From NCBI RefSeq assembly GCF_014692495.1, contig NZ_JACOIJ010000013.1:1-64000 (forward strand): a stretch of 64,000 bases of DNA, written 5' to 3'. The notes below the pieces were generated by a model, which searched no databases, was not told the DNA's origin, and worked only from the letters and a program-made list of their open reading frames with translations. Source of the DNA: Sphingobacterium litopenaei. Lineage in GTDB: Bacteria; Bacteroidota; Bacteroidia; Sphingobacteriales; Sphingobacteriaceae. The position numbers were made by a program, and so were the translations under genes. Shown here piece after piece: positions 35,963-45,739 of the stretch; positions within the stretch are counted from its first letter, which is position 1, and each line of letters starts with the position of its first letter.

Positions 35963-36000
35963 CTTAATATAAGTTTAACATCGACTTAATTTAAGCTTTG
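35963..36000 (+). promoter_or_regulatory. Candidate PhoB-type box and promoter of the susC operon
   Basis: Three TTAA-centred repeats start at 35964, 35975 and 35986, exactly 11 bp apart. As 11-mers from 35963 they read CTTAATATAAG, TTTAACATCGA and CTTAATTTAAG; the first and third agree at 10 of 11 positions. Direct repeats with an 11-bp period are the defining geometry of PhoB sites. TA-AGC-TTTG (35992-36000) follows at once as a near-consensus -7 element (one base too long), consistent with an activator-dependent promoter. It lies 30 bp before the susC ATG. The PhoB assignment is inference. Confidence 0.45.
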
Positions 36001-36029
36001 CAAATTAGCAACGAATTAATCATACTCCT

Positions 36030-39000
36030 ATGTTAAATAAAATAAAATGGGGAAATGGAGATAGACCATTTCAGACCAAACTTGTTTGGCTTGCACTTAT
36101 TTCTAGCCCATTTGTGGGAAATGCATTTGCCTATGAAAAGACACCTACAGATGCATGGGTATTACAGCAGACCATAAAAATAGGTGGTAAAGTTTTAGAT
36201 TCTAAAACCAATCAGCCCCTATCTAATGTTTCTATTCAGGTGAACGGAAAAGCCGTGACATCATCTAAAGTAGATGGTACATTCACTTTAGATGTTCCTA
36301 CAGGAGCAGAGGTAAGATTTAATCTTATTGGATATGAATCTTATACTCAAAAGTATAGTACAGCGAACAGTAACATTACTATCCGATTAACCGAATCTTC
36401 TCAAGATATCGACGAGGTTGTTGTTACGGCGTTAGGAATCAAAAGAGAACAAAAGGCTCTTGGTTATTCCGTTAGTACGGTTTCAGGAGAACAATTAACT
36501 GATGCGATATCTAACAACTGGTCAGATGCCTTAGTCGGAAAAGTAGCAGGTTTGAATGTTACGAAATCCAATGGAGGTCCTTTAGGATCAAATGAAATCG
36601 TATTGCGAGGCGAAACTTCGTTTTCAGGTGACAACAGTGCACTTATCGTGATTGATGGTGTTGTCATGGAAGCTGGTAAAAGAATGACTACTACTGGTCA
36701 ATCCAATTATTTAGCAGACGATTCTCCTGTTGACTTTGGTTCGTCATTAGCAGACATCAATCCAGATGATATAGAATCCATAACAGTATTAAAAGGTCCT
36801 GCGGCATCCGCATTATATGGTTATCGTGGTGCAAATGGAGCTTTGATTATTACGACAAAACAAGGCAAAAAAGGTGGTGGATTTGGTGTTTCTGTAAACT
36901 CCAATACTACTTTTGGAACTATTAACCGTTGGCCAGATTATCAATATGAATACGGACAAGGTGATATTGGTCAAGACCTCTACTACTCGTATGGACAAAC
37001 AGATGATGGATCATCTACATTTAGTACTTCTTCGGCATGGGGTCCGAAATTTGATGGACAAATGTTCTACCAATATGATCCAGAATATTATAGAATAGCT
37101 CCACCAAATCGTACATTGTGGCAAGCTTATCCAAACAATAGAAAAGATTTATTTACGACAGATGTTACTGCGACAAATAGTATCAGCATCTCGGGTTCGA
37201 CAGATAAAACATCTGCTCGTTTCGCTTATACTAACGTTTATAATTCTTGGATTATTCCAAACATGGGATATAACCGGAACTCCATAGCGGGTAACTTAAC
37301 AAACCAACTTACAGAGAAGTTATCATTCTCTACCAAAATTAATTACAACCACCGTGGATCTGACAACTTACCTAACTCGGGTTATAACAACCAAAGTTAT
37401 ATGTATTTTGTTCGTGGTATTACTCCAAACATGGATTCCAAATGGTTTGAAGATAACTGGAGACCAAATAGATATGGTATTGAACAAACAACGCCATTCT
37501 CTAACTTATTGGATAATCCAAAAACCATGTCTTATGACATGATTAACTCCCAAAACAAACATCAAGTTATTGGTAATATTCAAGCGGACTACAAATTCAC
37601 TTCCGAACTGAGTTTGATGCTTCGTGGTGGTCTAGACTTTTCTTACGATCAACGTACGCAGTCAAGACCTTTTGACACGTACAAATATGCTTTTGGTTAC
37701 TACCGTGAACAAGGTGTCTACAACCAAGAAGTGAATGCGGATTTCCTTTTCACTTACAACAATCAGAGAAATGAGGATTTCAAATTTGGCGGAAACTTCG
37801 GTGGAGCGATGTTAGTAAACGTGTATGATAGAGAAGATGGCTGGACAAGATCATTAAGTGTTCCTAACGAATATAATTTCTCTAATTCCGCTACAACGGT
37901 TACATACTCTCCATATTTGTCTAAATATGCTGTTAACAGTTTGTACGGAATGGGTAATGCCAGTTATAAAGATGTAGTCTTCTTAGATGCTACATTACGT
38001 ACGGACTGGGCTAGTACTTTAGCTTCTCCTAAAAAAGGAAATGTTAAGCCTTTCTTCTACCCTTCAGTAAATGCCAGTGTGGTATTGTCGGATGTATTTG
38101 AACTTCCTCAAAATATCAGTTTCTGGAAATTTAGAGCGAGTGCAGCCGCAGTCGGAGGTGGTGGTAAACGCCCATACTTAAATAGTTACACCTACCCTCG
38201 CGAAACCAACTTCCCAGGTGGTGCATCCAACCCTACATCTATTCCAGATGAAGAATTAACATTCGAAAATAAAATTTCGTACGAATTAGGGACTGAATTT
38301 AGAATGTTTAAAAACCGTGCTAAAATAGATGTAACATTTTATAAAGGATTCAATGTAAATCAAATCATCGAAACGCCTATCGATCCATCATCGGGCTATA
38401 GAAACCAAATCATCAATGGTGGTAAGGTAAGTAATAAAGGTCTTGAAATTGAATTGAACGGCGATATCATTAAAAATTCTCAAGGATTTGGTTGGTCATT
38501 ATTCGGTAATTACACAGCTTTTGATACTAAAATCGAAGAATTGCCAGTGATGGACGAAGATAAACCATTAGTATTATCTACTATTTACGGAAGCCGTGGT
38601 ACTGTAGAAGCAAGACTAGGCGGACGTTTTGGTGATATGTACGGATTGGGTTACTTACGTAGTCCTGAGGGTCAAATAGTATACAGTTCAGGATTGCCTG
38701 TGTATACTGACGATGTTATTTACATCGGAAATCCGAATGCAAGACAAAAATTTGGTATCGGTACTACATTAAGCTACAAAAACCTAAGATTCAACGTTTT
38801 ATTTGATGGTCAGTTCGGTGGTGTTGGTTACTCTTTGACACATGCGGTACTGATGGAAGAAGGTAAATTAAGAAAAACTATTCCAGGAAGATATAACGGA
38901 ATTATTGGTAATGGTGTAATCGAAAATGCTGACGGTACGTATTCTCCAAATAATGTTGTGGTTGCTGCAGGAGATTATTACCGTACCCATTTCAACAGAG

Positions 39001-39272
39001 ATAACATTGAATCAAATACATTTTCTACCGACTTCGTTAAGTTAAGAGAAGCACGTTTGGATTATTCTTTACCAAAAGACGTATTGAGCAAGTTAAAAGC
39101 TAGCAAAGTGACTGTAGGTATTTATGGACGTGATCTTCTTGTATTTAGTAACTGGCCTGCGTTTGATCCTGAATTTGGATCATTAAATGCAAGTGGTGTG
39201 GAAAAAGGTGGTGAGATAGCTCAATTCCCTTCAACACGCAATTTTGGTATTAACTTATCCGTGTCTTTCTAA
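36030..39272 (+). CDS. SusC/RagA family TonB-dependent outer-membrane transporter
   Basis: A 1080-residue transporter. An N-terminal signal region (about 1-35) is followed by a carboxypeptidase-regulatory-like domain (about 50-130: GGKVLDSKTNQPLSNVSIQV, then DGTFTLDVP). The SusC signature DEVVVTALGIKREQKALGYS comes next (about 131-150), then the plug (about 150-300: LVGKVAGLNV, LIVIDGVV, DIESITVLKGPAASALYG) and a 22-strand-type barrel ending FGINLSVSF. With SusD it forms a lidded importer powered by TonB. Gene context points to phosphodiester or glycerol-phosphate ligands rather than a glycan. Confidence 0.94.
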   Translation: MLNKIKWGNGDRPFQTKLVWLALISSPFVGNAFAYEKTPTDAWVLQQTIKIGGKVLDSKTNQPLSNVSIQVNGKAVTSSKVDGTFTLDVPTGAEVRFNLIGYESYTQKYSTANSNITIRLTESSQDIDEVVVTALGIKREQKALGYSVSTVSGEQLTDAISNNWSDALVGKVAGLNVTKSNGGPLGSNEIVLRGETSFSGDNSALIVIDGVVMEAGKRMTTTGQSNYLADDSPVDFGSSLADINPDDIESITVLKGPAASALYGYRGANGALIITTKQGKKGGGFGVSVNSNTTFGTINRWPDYQYEYGQGDIGQDLYYSYGQTDDGSSTFSTSSAWGPKFDGQMFYQYDPEYYRIAPPNRTLWQAYPNNRKDLFTTDVTATNSISISGSTDKTSARFAYTNVYNSWIIPNMGYNRNSIAGNLTNQLTEKLSFSTKINYNHRGSDNLPNSGYNNQSYMYFVRGITPNMDSKWFEDNWRPNRYGIEQTTPFSNLLDNPKTMSYDMINSQNKHQVIGNIQADYKFTSELSLMLRGGLDFSYDQRTQSRPFDTYKYAFGYYREQGVYNQEVNADFLFTYNNQRNEDFKFGGNFGGAMLVNVYDREDGWTRSLSVPNEYNFSNSATTVTYSPYLSKYAVNSLYGMGNASYKDVVFLDATLRTDWASTLASPKKGNVKPFFYPSVNASVVLSDVFELPQNISFWKFRASAAAVGGGGKRPYLNSYTYPRETNFPGGASNPTSIPDEELTFENKISYELGTEFRMFKNRAKIDVTFYKGFNVNQIIETPIDPSSGYRNQIINGGKVSNKGLEIELNGDIIKNSQGFGWSLFGNYTAFDTKIEELPVMDEDKPLVLSTIYGSRGTVEARLGGRFGDMYGLGYLRSPEGQIVYSSGLPVYTDDVIYIGNPNARQKFGIGTTLSYKNLRFNVLFDGQFGGVGYSLTHAVLMEEGKLRKTIPGRYNGIIGNGVIENADGTYSPNNVVVAAGDYYRTHFNRDNIESNTFSTDFVKLREARLDYSLPKDVLSKLKASKVTVGIYGRDLLVFSNWPAFDPEFGSLNASGVEKGGEIAQFPSTRNFGINLSVSF

Positions 39273-39282
39273 TCGAATTGTT

Positions 39283-40743
39283 ATGAAATTTAAATTTAAC
39301 TTAATTATAGCCGCTGCAACTTTATGCATTACCTCATTGAGTTGTACAAAAGATTTTGTGGATGTGAATACCAACCCAAATGAAGCGGCGAAAGTATCGC
39401 CTCAAGCTTTATTGGGTCCCACAATATATAAAACCATATTAGCTAATATTGACCGTAATATGCGTATTAATAACGAGCTAATGCAGGTTACAGTTACAAC
39501 TAACAACAATCTAGAGTTTCACCGTTATGAGGTTCGTGCAACAGAAACTGAGGCGATGTGGAGAAACTGGTATGTAGAACTTACTAACATTCGTGATATT
39601 TACCATAGTGCGGGAATAGCTCAACAAGCAGGTTTCCAAGCTTACCAAGGTATCTCTAGAATCTTAGATGTATGGGTTAGTTCATTACTTACGGATATGT
39701 ATGGTGACATTCCTTATTTCCAAAGTAATCTAGGATACAAGGAATTAAATACGACACCCGTATATGATAAGCAAATAGATATTTATCGTGATCTATTCTT
39801 AAAATTAGAACAAGCCAATCAATTGTTGACGGATAATACGATTCCTGATGCACAAAAAAACATGGATCCTCTATTTGCTGGAAATACAGAAAAATGGCGC
39901 AAGTTTGGTAATTCACTTTACCTAAGATTATTGCTACGTGTTTCTCATAAACCAGAATTGGATGCTGCGGTGAAAATTCGTGAAATTGTAGAAACTAAAT
40001 CATCACAATATCCTATTATGGCTAGTCATGATGATTCAGCTATTCTTTATTTCTCTTCGCAAGAGCCATATATCAATCCTTACTTGAATGCCCGCGACAT
40101 TGATTTCAATGGTAATAAAGGCTATTCACATTTCTTTATTGAAAATTTAATTGCGCTTGGTGACCCTCGTCTTGCTTTGTGGGCTACTCAACCAACATTA
40201 GGTACTTATTTAGGTATGCAATCTGGTTATCCACGCGGATTAGTACCTGAGCGTCAGTCTACATTTCACCTGTCTTTAAAGACAAGTCCTAAATTAGGTA
40301 ATATCCTAAATTATGCGGAATTGCAATTTATATTAGCAGAATGTGCACTTAGAGGATTTACGTTTGGAGATTCGTGGCAACATTATCAAGATGGTGTAAA
40401 CTCGGCTATGCAAATATGGGATGCAAATGTACCTGTAAATTACTTTAGCAATGAACGTGTAGGCTTCTTCCCTACCGACACAGACGAAACCAAATTGAAG
40501 AAAATCCATTTACAAAAGTATTTTGCTTTATTCTTTACAGACTTCCAACAGTGGTATGAATACCGCAGAACTAAAGCTTTGGATTTAATTCCAGGACCAG
40601 GTTTAGAAGGACGCAAAATGCCAGTAAGAATGACTTATCCGTTAATCACTCAGGCATTAAATAAAGTTAATTATGATGAAGCATCTGCTCGTATGGGAGG
40701 AAATACTCCAAACGGATTAATGTGGTGGCAACCTGCTAATTAA
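39283..40743 (+). CDS. SusD/RagB family nutrient-binding outer-membrane lipoprotein
   Basis: About 486 residues from the ATG at 39283 (the frame is open from 39244, but MKFKFNLIIAAATLCITSLSC is a clear lipoprotein signal). The mature start CTKDFVDVNTNPNEA is characteristic of the SusD-like 2 subgroup. Helical TPR-like segments follow (GISRILDVWVSSLLTDMYGDIPYF, then KWRKFGNSLYLRLLLRVSH), with AELQFILAECALRG near residue 350. It is the surface lid of the adjacent SusC, 10 bp downstream. The SusD-like 2 subgroup is often linked with non-glycan substrates, which fits the context. Confidence 0.92.
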   Translation: MKFKFNLIIAAATLCITSLSCTKDFVDVNTNPNEAAKVSPQALLGPTIYKTILANIDRNMRINNELMQVTVTTNNNLEFHRYEVRATETEAMWRNWYVELTNIRDIYHSAGIAQQAGFQAYQGISRILDVWVSSLLTDMYGDIPYFQSNLGYKELNTTPVYDKQIDIYRDLFLKLEQANQLLTDNTIPDAQKNMDPLFAGNTEKWRKFGNSLYLRLLLRVSHKPELDAAVKIREIVETKSSQYPIMASHDDSAILYFSSQEPYINPYLNARDIDFNGNKGYSHFFIENLIALGDPRLALWATQPTLGTYLGMQSGYPRGLVPERQSTFHLSLKTSPKLGNILNYAELQFILAECALRGFTFGDSWQHYQDGVNSAMQIWDANVPVNYFSNERVGFFPTDTDETKLKKIHLQKYFALFFTDFQQWYEYRRTKALDLIPGPGLEGRKMPVRMTYPLITQALNKVNYDEASARMGGNTPNGLMWWQPAN

Positions 40744-40745
40744 AT

Positions 40746-41996
40746 ATGAAGACTATGAAAACGAGAGGAATAAAACAATTAATATATATTGGGATTACAG
40801 CAACTTTGCTTTCAAGTTGTTTCAAGGAAGATATAAATGAAGCTATCGGTACGAATAATCCGGAGATTTCTATTTATGCTTTACGCAATCTTCACAAACA
40901 AGACGATGTTAAACTTACCGATACTGAACTAACAAGTGCTAATCATATCAAAGCATTAGTAGTATCCACTCATGAAGGCAATAATTTCCCTAAGAATTAC
41001 ATTGCTGTACAGAATGAATGGAGAGGACAGCTTCGTGGTATATTGTTAGAAGTAGCTGATCCGCAACGCTATAAGCTGGGCGATTCAGTAGACATCTGGG
41101 TAGATGGTCTTACATTAGGACGTCGTGAAGGCGTACTAGCTTTATTAGGCGCTGATCACAACAATACGTATATCATCAACAGAAATAACCCTGTTGTTGC
41201 AAAAGCAGTAGCTATTTCTTCGCTTAACAAACAATATGACAATTATGAATCTACATACGTAGAAATTACGTCGGATTTAGAAGTTGAACCTAACCCAGGA
41301 GAAAAAATTAAAGGTTCACGACCTTTAGCAGATGGAAGTGGCAATAAAGTGTATGTAACTGTTAGCAATGAAGCAAATTTCGCTGAGGAAGTGGTCGCTC
41401 CTAGTGCAACGTTTAGAGGAATAGTGTCGAAACAGCAAGAGGAAGTTCATTTACGTTTGTTAACGTATGCGGACATGGCTTATCCAAGTGGTAAAATATA
41501 TGCAGGATGGCCTGAGACATTTGAGAATCCTGATTCACCAAAAGATGGATACGCCAATAGAACTGTCGTCCTTTCCACAGGACCTTGGTGGTTCCAACAA
41601 ACATTATTAGGTGTGACACAAGGAAGAGATCGTATTGTTTCGGGTGCGAATGCTGTTCGTTTCCAACAAAACCATGCTTCTTTAGATGCGTTATTGCAAA
41701 TGGATTTTGATGTGCCAAATGGTGCTTCCAAAGTAACTTTCTTCTACGGATCGTATTGGAATGACCCTACTAGCTGGTTCAAATTAGAATACTCTACAGA
41801 CAAAGGTGCTACATGGCAGCAAGCTGGTGAACCAATTAGAGATGCGCATACAACAACGGAAAGTATGGACAGCAAGCAAGCCATATTCTTAATGAATATT
41901 CAAGGCCCTGTTCGCTTCAGAATAAATCGTCCTCAAGCAAACAACGTTGGTGGAAGATTAGGTGTGGATGATTTTGCTATTTTCAGAAGTTACTAA
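40746..41996 (+). CDS. DUF5689-domain surface lipoprotein
   Basis: A 416-residue protein with a lipoprotein signal (LLSSCFKED). The N-terminal part has the DUF5689 pattern: IKALVVSTHEGNNFPKNYIA (about 67-86), then GILLEVADP, LGDSVDIWVDGLTLG and TYVEITSDLEV, an OB-like beta fold. The C-terminal part (about 265-416) looks like a choice-of-anchor or carbohydrate-binding-like jelly roll (KVTFFYGSYWNDPTSWFKLEYS, then VRFRINRP ... LGVDDFAIF). It probably binds substrate at the cell surface for the SusCD importer. It begins 2 bp after susD; a second in-frame ATG 3 codons in is possible. Confidence 0.82.
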   Translation: MKTMKTRGIKQLIYIGITATLLSSCFKEDINEAIGTNNPEISIYALRNLHKQDDVKLTDTELTSANHIKALVVSTHEGNNFPKNYIAVQNEWRGQLRGILLEVADPQRYKLGDSVDIWVDGLTLGRREGVLALLGADHNNTYIINRNNPVVAKAVAISSLNKQYDNYESTYVEITSDLEVEPNPGEKIKGSRPLADGSGNKVYVTVSNEANFAEEVVAPSATFRGIVSKQQEEVHLRLLTYADMAYPSGKIYAGWPETFENPDSPKDGYANRTVVLSTGPWWFQQTLLGVTQGRDRIVSGANAVRFQQNHASLDALLQMDFDVPNGASKVTFFYGSYWNDPTSWFKLEYSTDKGATWQQAGEPIRDAHTTTESMDSKQAIFLMNIQGPVRFRINRPQANNVGGRLGVDDFAIFRSY

Positions 41997-42015
41997 ACTA
42001 TATAACCTGACTATC

Positions 42016-43980
42016 ATGAAAAAATTTAATATATTTTTAATGTTAATTTTCATCTTTACTACTGTATTTACAGCCTGTGAAGATAAGATTATCGATACCA
42101 CGGAGGATAAAATTCAAACCTCCATTAAAGTCACACATATCAATATTCCATATGTGTATAATGTAACCAATGAATCTGATATCACTATCGAAGGAAAAGG
42201 TTTTGAACAAACAGATAGTATCACATTTATTCCACGTGGAGGCCAAGGTGGTGGAACTATTAAATTGGGGATTAAAACAATAGAAGACGAGAAAGTGGCT
42301 CTAGAAAATAGCCCTTATTTTAGAGACGGAGAATATGAAATCCGCATACAACGAGGAATATTAGATCAACTTTTAGGTAGAACATTTGTAAACCGCATCT
42401 TCAATGCTAGTATTCCGGATCGTGAAGGAATGACAGTAAAAGGAACGGTACATTCCAATGGCCAAGGTGTGGCAAACGTCATCGTTTCAGATGGTATCGA
42501 ATTTGCTGTCACCGATCAGAATGGTGTGTATTACTTACCTTCTGCTAAGAAACATGGTTTTGTGTTCATTACGGTACCTGCTAACTATGAAGTATCGGTA
42601 ATCAATACTATTCCTCAGTTTTTCAAGAGACTTGCGGGGTTAGCTTCTGCTACTGAAATCAAAGATTTTGAATTATTTCCAGTAAATAATGAAAACCATG
42701 TGGTGGCTTTTATGACTGATATGCACCTTGCAAACAGAAATAATGATTTGACACAATTTCAAAGTTTCATTGAAGATGTAAAGAATGTCTATGAGGAATA
42801 CAAAGGTCAAAATAAAAAATTCTATGGTATTACTTTAGGTGATCAGACATGGGATCAATACTGGTATTCAAATAACTTTAAATTAGAAAACTATGTCGAT
42901 CAAATCAAGAGCTTAGAATTCCCAATTTATAATGTTATTGGTAATCATGACTACAACCCTTATGTAAGTGCGAATGACTGGTTAGGTGCGGCTGAATACA
43001 GAAAAGTATTAGGACCTACTTATTATTCTATCAATATTGGCCGTGTTCACTACATTATTTTGGATAACATGCAGTGGTTGAATGATGGCGGAAGTCAAGG
43101 CGTTGTTGGTGAAAGAAACTACAGAGACTTTTTAGACCAAGAACAATTGACGTGGTTGGCTAAAGACTTATCTTATATTACGGACAAGAGCACACCGATT
43201 GTGATCGCTACTCACGTTCCATTATTTACAAATCCCGATCAAAACGGAAATTTCAACAATGCAATGGAAAATACTTCAGAGCTTTTAGCTGCGGTATCGG
43301 AGTTCACAAACGTAAAAGTAGCTACAGGTCACACCCATATTAATTACCGCAACTCTCCTGCAGGTTCTAACGTATATGAACAAAATATTGCTGCAGTAAG
43401 TGCAACTTGGTGGTGGACTGGTGCTACATCAGCAGCAAACCATATCTCTAGAGATGGTAGTCCAGGTGGTTATGCGATTTGGGAGATGACAGGAAGAAAC
43501 CAACAATGGTATTATAAGAGTATAGGATTTGATAAAGACTATCAATTCAGATCATACGATTTGAATAATATACACATTACTTCAGCTACTTATACACCAA
43601 GTGCTACGGATGAGTTTAAAGGAAAAGTTGCAGGCTATGCTGGTGAATTTGCTACAGCAAATAAAAATAACCAAGTGCTTATTAATGTATGGGGATACCA
43701 AGATAATTGGAAAGTTACGGTGAAGGAAAATGGTAACACTTTACCTGTAACTCGTGTACGTAAAAAAGACCCTTTACATATTATATCCTATGAGATGCAG
43801 CGCTTGAATGCCAATGCAGAACCGACCTCGTCATTTGTGACGGTAAATTCTGCTCACTTATTCTTAGCTACTGCATCTAATGCCACTTCGACATTAGAAA
43901 TAACCGTAGAAGATGAGTTTGGAAATAAATATACAGAAACAATGGTAAGGCCTAAAGCTTTCACTTACTCTATGCGCTAA
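42016..43980 (+). CDS. Secreted calcineurin-like metallophosphoesterase (three-domain)
   Basis: About 654 residues from the ATG at 42016, which opens a lipoprotein signal ending VFTACEDK; the open frame reaches back to 41962 within the previous gene. The N-terminal domain is Ig- or carboxypeptidase-regulatory-like (about 35-215: VKGTVHSNGQGVANVIVSDG). The catalytic domain (about 225-490) has all metal-binding blocks: TDMHLANR, LGDQTWDQYW, VIGNHDYN, IATHVPLF and GHTHINYR. A beta-rich C-terminal domain follows. It probably cleaves phosphomonoesters or phosphodiesters outside the cell; the substrate is inferred from flanking glpQ/glpT. Confidence 0.88.
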   Translation: MKKFNIFLMLIFIFTTVFTACEDKIIDTTEDKIQTSIKVTHINIPYVYNVTNESDITIEGKGFEQTDSITFIPRGGQGGGTIKLGIKTIEDEKVALENSPYFRDGEYEIRIQRGILDQLLGRTFVNRIFNASIPDREGMTVKGTVHSNGQGVANVIVSDGIEFAVTDQNGVYYLPSAKKHGFVFITVPANYEVSVINTIPQFFKRLAGLASATEIKDFELFPVNNENHVVAFMTDMHLANRNNDLTQFQSFIEDVKNVYEEYKGQNKKFYGITLGDQTWDQYWYSNNFKLENYVDQIKSLEFPIYNVIGNHDYNPYVSANDWLGAAEYRKVLGPTYYSINIGRVHYIILDNMQWLNDGGSQGVVGERNYRDFLDQEQLTWLAKDLSYITDKSTPIVIATHVPLFTNPDQNGNFNNAMENTSELLAAVSEFTNVKVATGHTHINYRNSPAGSNVYEQNIAAVSATWWWTGATSAANHISRDGSPGGYAIWEMTGRNQQWYYKSIGFDKDYQFRSYDLNNIHITSATYTPSATDEFKGKVAGYAGEFATANKNNQVLINVWGYQDNWKVTVKENGNTLPVTRVRKKDPLHIISYEMQRLNANAEPTSSFVTVNSAHLFLATASNATSTLEITVEDEFGNKYTETMVRPKAFTYSMR

Positions 43981-44038
43981 GCATATAGAGTATTTGCCTA
44001 CCAATTATACTAACCATTGATTGTAAAAAAATATTAAG

Positions 44039-45595
44039 ATGAAAAAAGAAGGAATTAAAAGTTACGTTTTGTTATTAGCTTTATTCTTCGGCCTTTTTAC
44101 TTCATGTAGCAAAGACGAGGTTATAGGTTTCTTTTTGGACAAAACGACGAGTGAACTCGCATTCCCTTGGGAAGGTGGCGAAAAAGGATTTGCCTTTACG
44201 ACGAACGGAGAATCTTGGACTGTTTCTGCTCCAGATGCGGATTGGATAAGTTTTGATGTAACCTCAGGAACTGGTACAGGAAAAAGACAACCTGTCTTAG
44301 TAACTGTAACGCCAAATAAAGGAGAACAACGAACTGCTAACATCCAGATTAAAGTCGGCGAAGAGATAAGTGAGATAGCTGTTGCTCAAGAAGACGGAAG
44401 ATTGACTTTGGGAGAAGCTTCTCTTAATGCAGAATTATTCAATATCGGTGAAACTCTTGAAGATGTTTACATCACTATTCCTTACCAAAAAGGAATAGTA
44501 GGTGATGAGATTCATTTTTCAGTGAATGTAACTGGTGCTGGTGCTGCTGGAATAGACAAAGTAGAAAATCTTCTCGTAAAATTAGAAGCTACAGCAGGTG
44601 AAATTCGTATTCCTTTGAATGGTAATCCTACAGCAAAAGGAGATGTAACATTCACTGTAAGCATTACTGAAACAGATCGCGGACTTGTGATGCCAGCTCC
44701 TATTTCTAGAGAAGTATTTGATCCAAATGAACCACATCCAGATTCTTTACCATTTGTGATTTCGGGTTTCATGCCAGATCCTAATGGAGCAGATGGTAAC
44801 TATGAATACATCCAATTCCTAGCCTTACGTGATATTACATTTGATAATAATGCGAATGCGTATTCTGTTATTATATGTAACAATGCGGGAACTACTGCAG
44901 CGCCATCTGCTGGTCAACTTGACCGTAGACAGGATTATCCACCACAAGGATGGGCTTCAGGAACTTACACATTGAATAATGCATCGGTCGCACGTACATA
45001 CAAAATAAATATTACTTCTGGATCTGTTCAAAAAGGGCAATATTTCTATGTAGGAGGAACTGGAGCAAAAATCAATGGTCCTAATTCTACTAGCATGGAT
45101 AATGCAAAATGGATCACACAATATGATTATGTTAATAATCCTGGCGCTGATGGAATCGGAGATAAAAGCTCAGGTTTATTCGCTAACTCTGGTCTCACCT
45201 CAGGTTTAGCTGTATTCAAGGGCACAGCTGTAGATCATGAAACAGAACCAATAGATGTTATCTTTATTGGTCCGGGCACTGGAGCATTATATGGTCTTCG
45301 TAGCTATGCACCTTCTACAGGTCAAGAAAGAGGTTATCGAGTGACGAATACAGATCATTATACTGTAACCGGAACAAGTGATCGCTTCTATCGCCAAGGC
45401 AACAATACATTTGCTGTACCTTACCCTACGGGAGCTCCAGTTCAACAACAATTCTACGAATTGCGCGGAACTTATAATGTAACATCTGCAACTTGGACCA
45501 CAGCTAGATCATTCAATTTGATATCTTTAACGGATAATTCAACATTGAATCAAATTGAAACCAACAATTCAACAAAAATGATTCCTGCTCCATAA
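44039..45595 (+). CDS. BACON-domain surface lipoprotein of unknown function
   Basis: A 518-residue protein with a lipoprotein signal (LFTSCSKDE). A BACON-type Ig fold spans about 30-117 (FPWEGGEKGFAFTTNGESWTV, ADWISFDVTSGTG, RTANIQIKVG), a domain that usually acts as a binding or spacer module. A second beta domain follows (about 118-225). The C-terminal half (about 238-518) begins FVISGFMPDPNGADGNYEYIQFLALRD, which recalls lamin-tail domains. No catalytic residues are recognised. It is the last gene of the susC operon, followed by a very stable hairpin. Confidence 0.78.
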   Translation: MKKEGIKSYVLLLALFFGLFTSCSKDEVIGFFLDKTTSELAFPWEGGEKGFAFTTNGESWTVSAPDADWISFDVTSGTGTGKRQPVLVTVTPNKGEQRTANIQIKVGEEISEIAVAQEDGRLTLGEASLNAELFNIGETLEDVYITIPYQKGIVGDEIHFSVNVTGAGAAGIDKVENLLVKLEATAGEIRIPLNGNPTAKGDVTFTVSITETDRGLVMPAPISREVFDPNEPHPDSLPFVISGFMPDPNGADGNYEYIQFLALRDITFDNNANAYSVIICNNAGTTAAPSAGQLDRRQDYPPQGWASGTYTLNNASVARTYKINITSGSVQKGQYFYVGGTGAKINGPNSTSMDNAKWITQYDYVNNPGADGIGDKSSGLFANSGLTSGLAVFKGTAVDHETEPIDVIFIGPGTGALYGLRSYAPSTGQERGYRVTNTDHYTVTGTSDRFYRQGNNTFAVPYPTGAPVQQQFYELRGTYNVTSATWTTARSFNLISLTDNSTLNQIETNNSTKMIPAP

Positions 45596-45617
45596 GAGCA
45601 ATAACTTTATAGTATTC

Positions 45618-45664
45618 AACTTCGGTAGGACATTTTCTATTCATAGAAATGTCCTATCGAAGTT
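45618..45664 (+). terminator. Long hairpin closing the susC operon
   Basis: The arms at 45618-45639 and 45644-45664 pair over about 21 bp with one bulge and one G-T pair (core CTTCGGTAGGACATTT with AAATGTCCTATCGAAG). There is no strong T tail, so it may also act as an mRNA 3'-end stabiliser. It separates the susC operon from glpQ-glpT. Confidence 0.75.
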
Positions 45665-45687
45665 ACATTGTTTAATACAATATCATT

Positions 45688-45717
45688 TTTGTGAACTGTG
45701 TTTATTAGTTATTTTTA
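45688..45717 (+). promoter_or_regulatory. Candidate promoter of glpQ-glpT
   Basis: TTTG (45688-45691), 18 bp, TATTTTTA (45710-45717; 7 of 8 to TAnnTTTG), followed by CG as in the glpD promoter region. The ATG of glpQ is 22 bp further on. No copy of the TTTCGTTT box was seen here. Confidence 0.4.
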
Positions 45718-45739
45718 CGACCACATACTACTATAAACC

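Noticed and set aside
41413-41731. Two overlapping open frames of 101 and 83 residues opposite the DUF5689 gene
   Set aside because: Both are antisense to a well-supported gene and lack any motif or start context.
41962-42015. Longer start of the metallophosphoesterase overlapping the DUF5689 gene
   Set aside because: The lipoprotein signal begins at the ATG at 42016; the upstream part only reads through the end of the previous gene.
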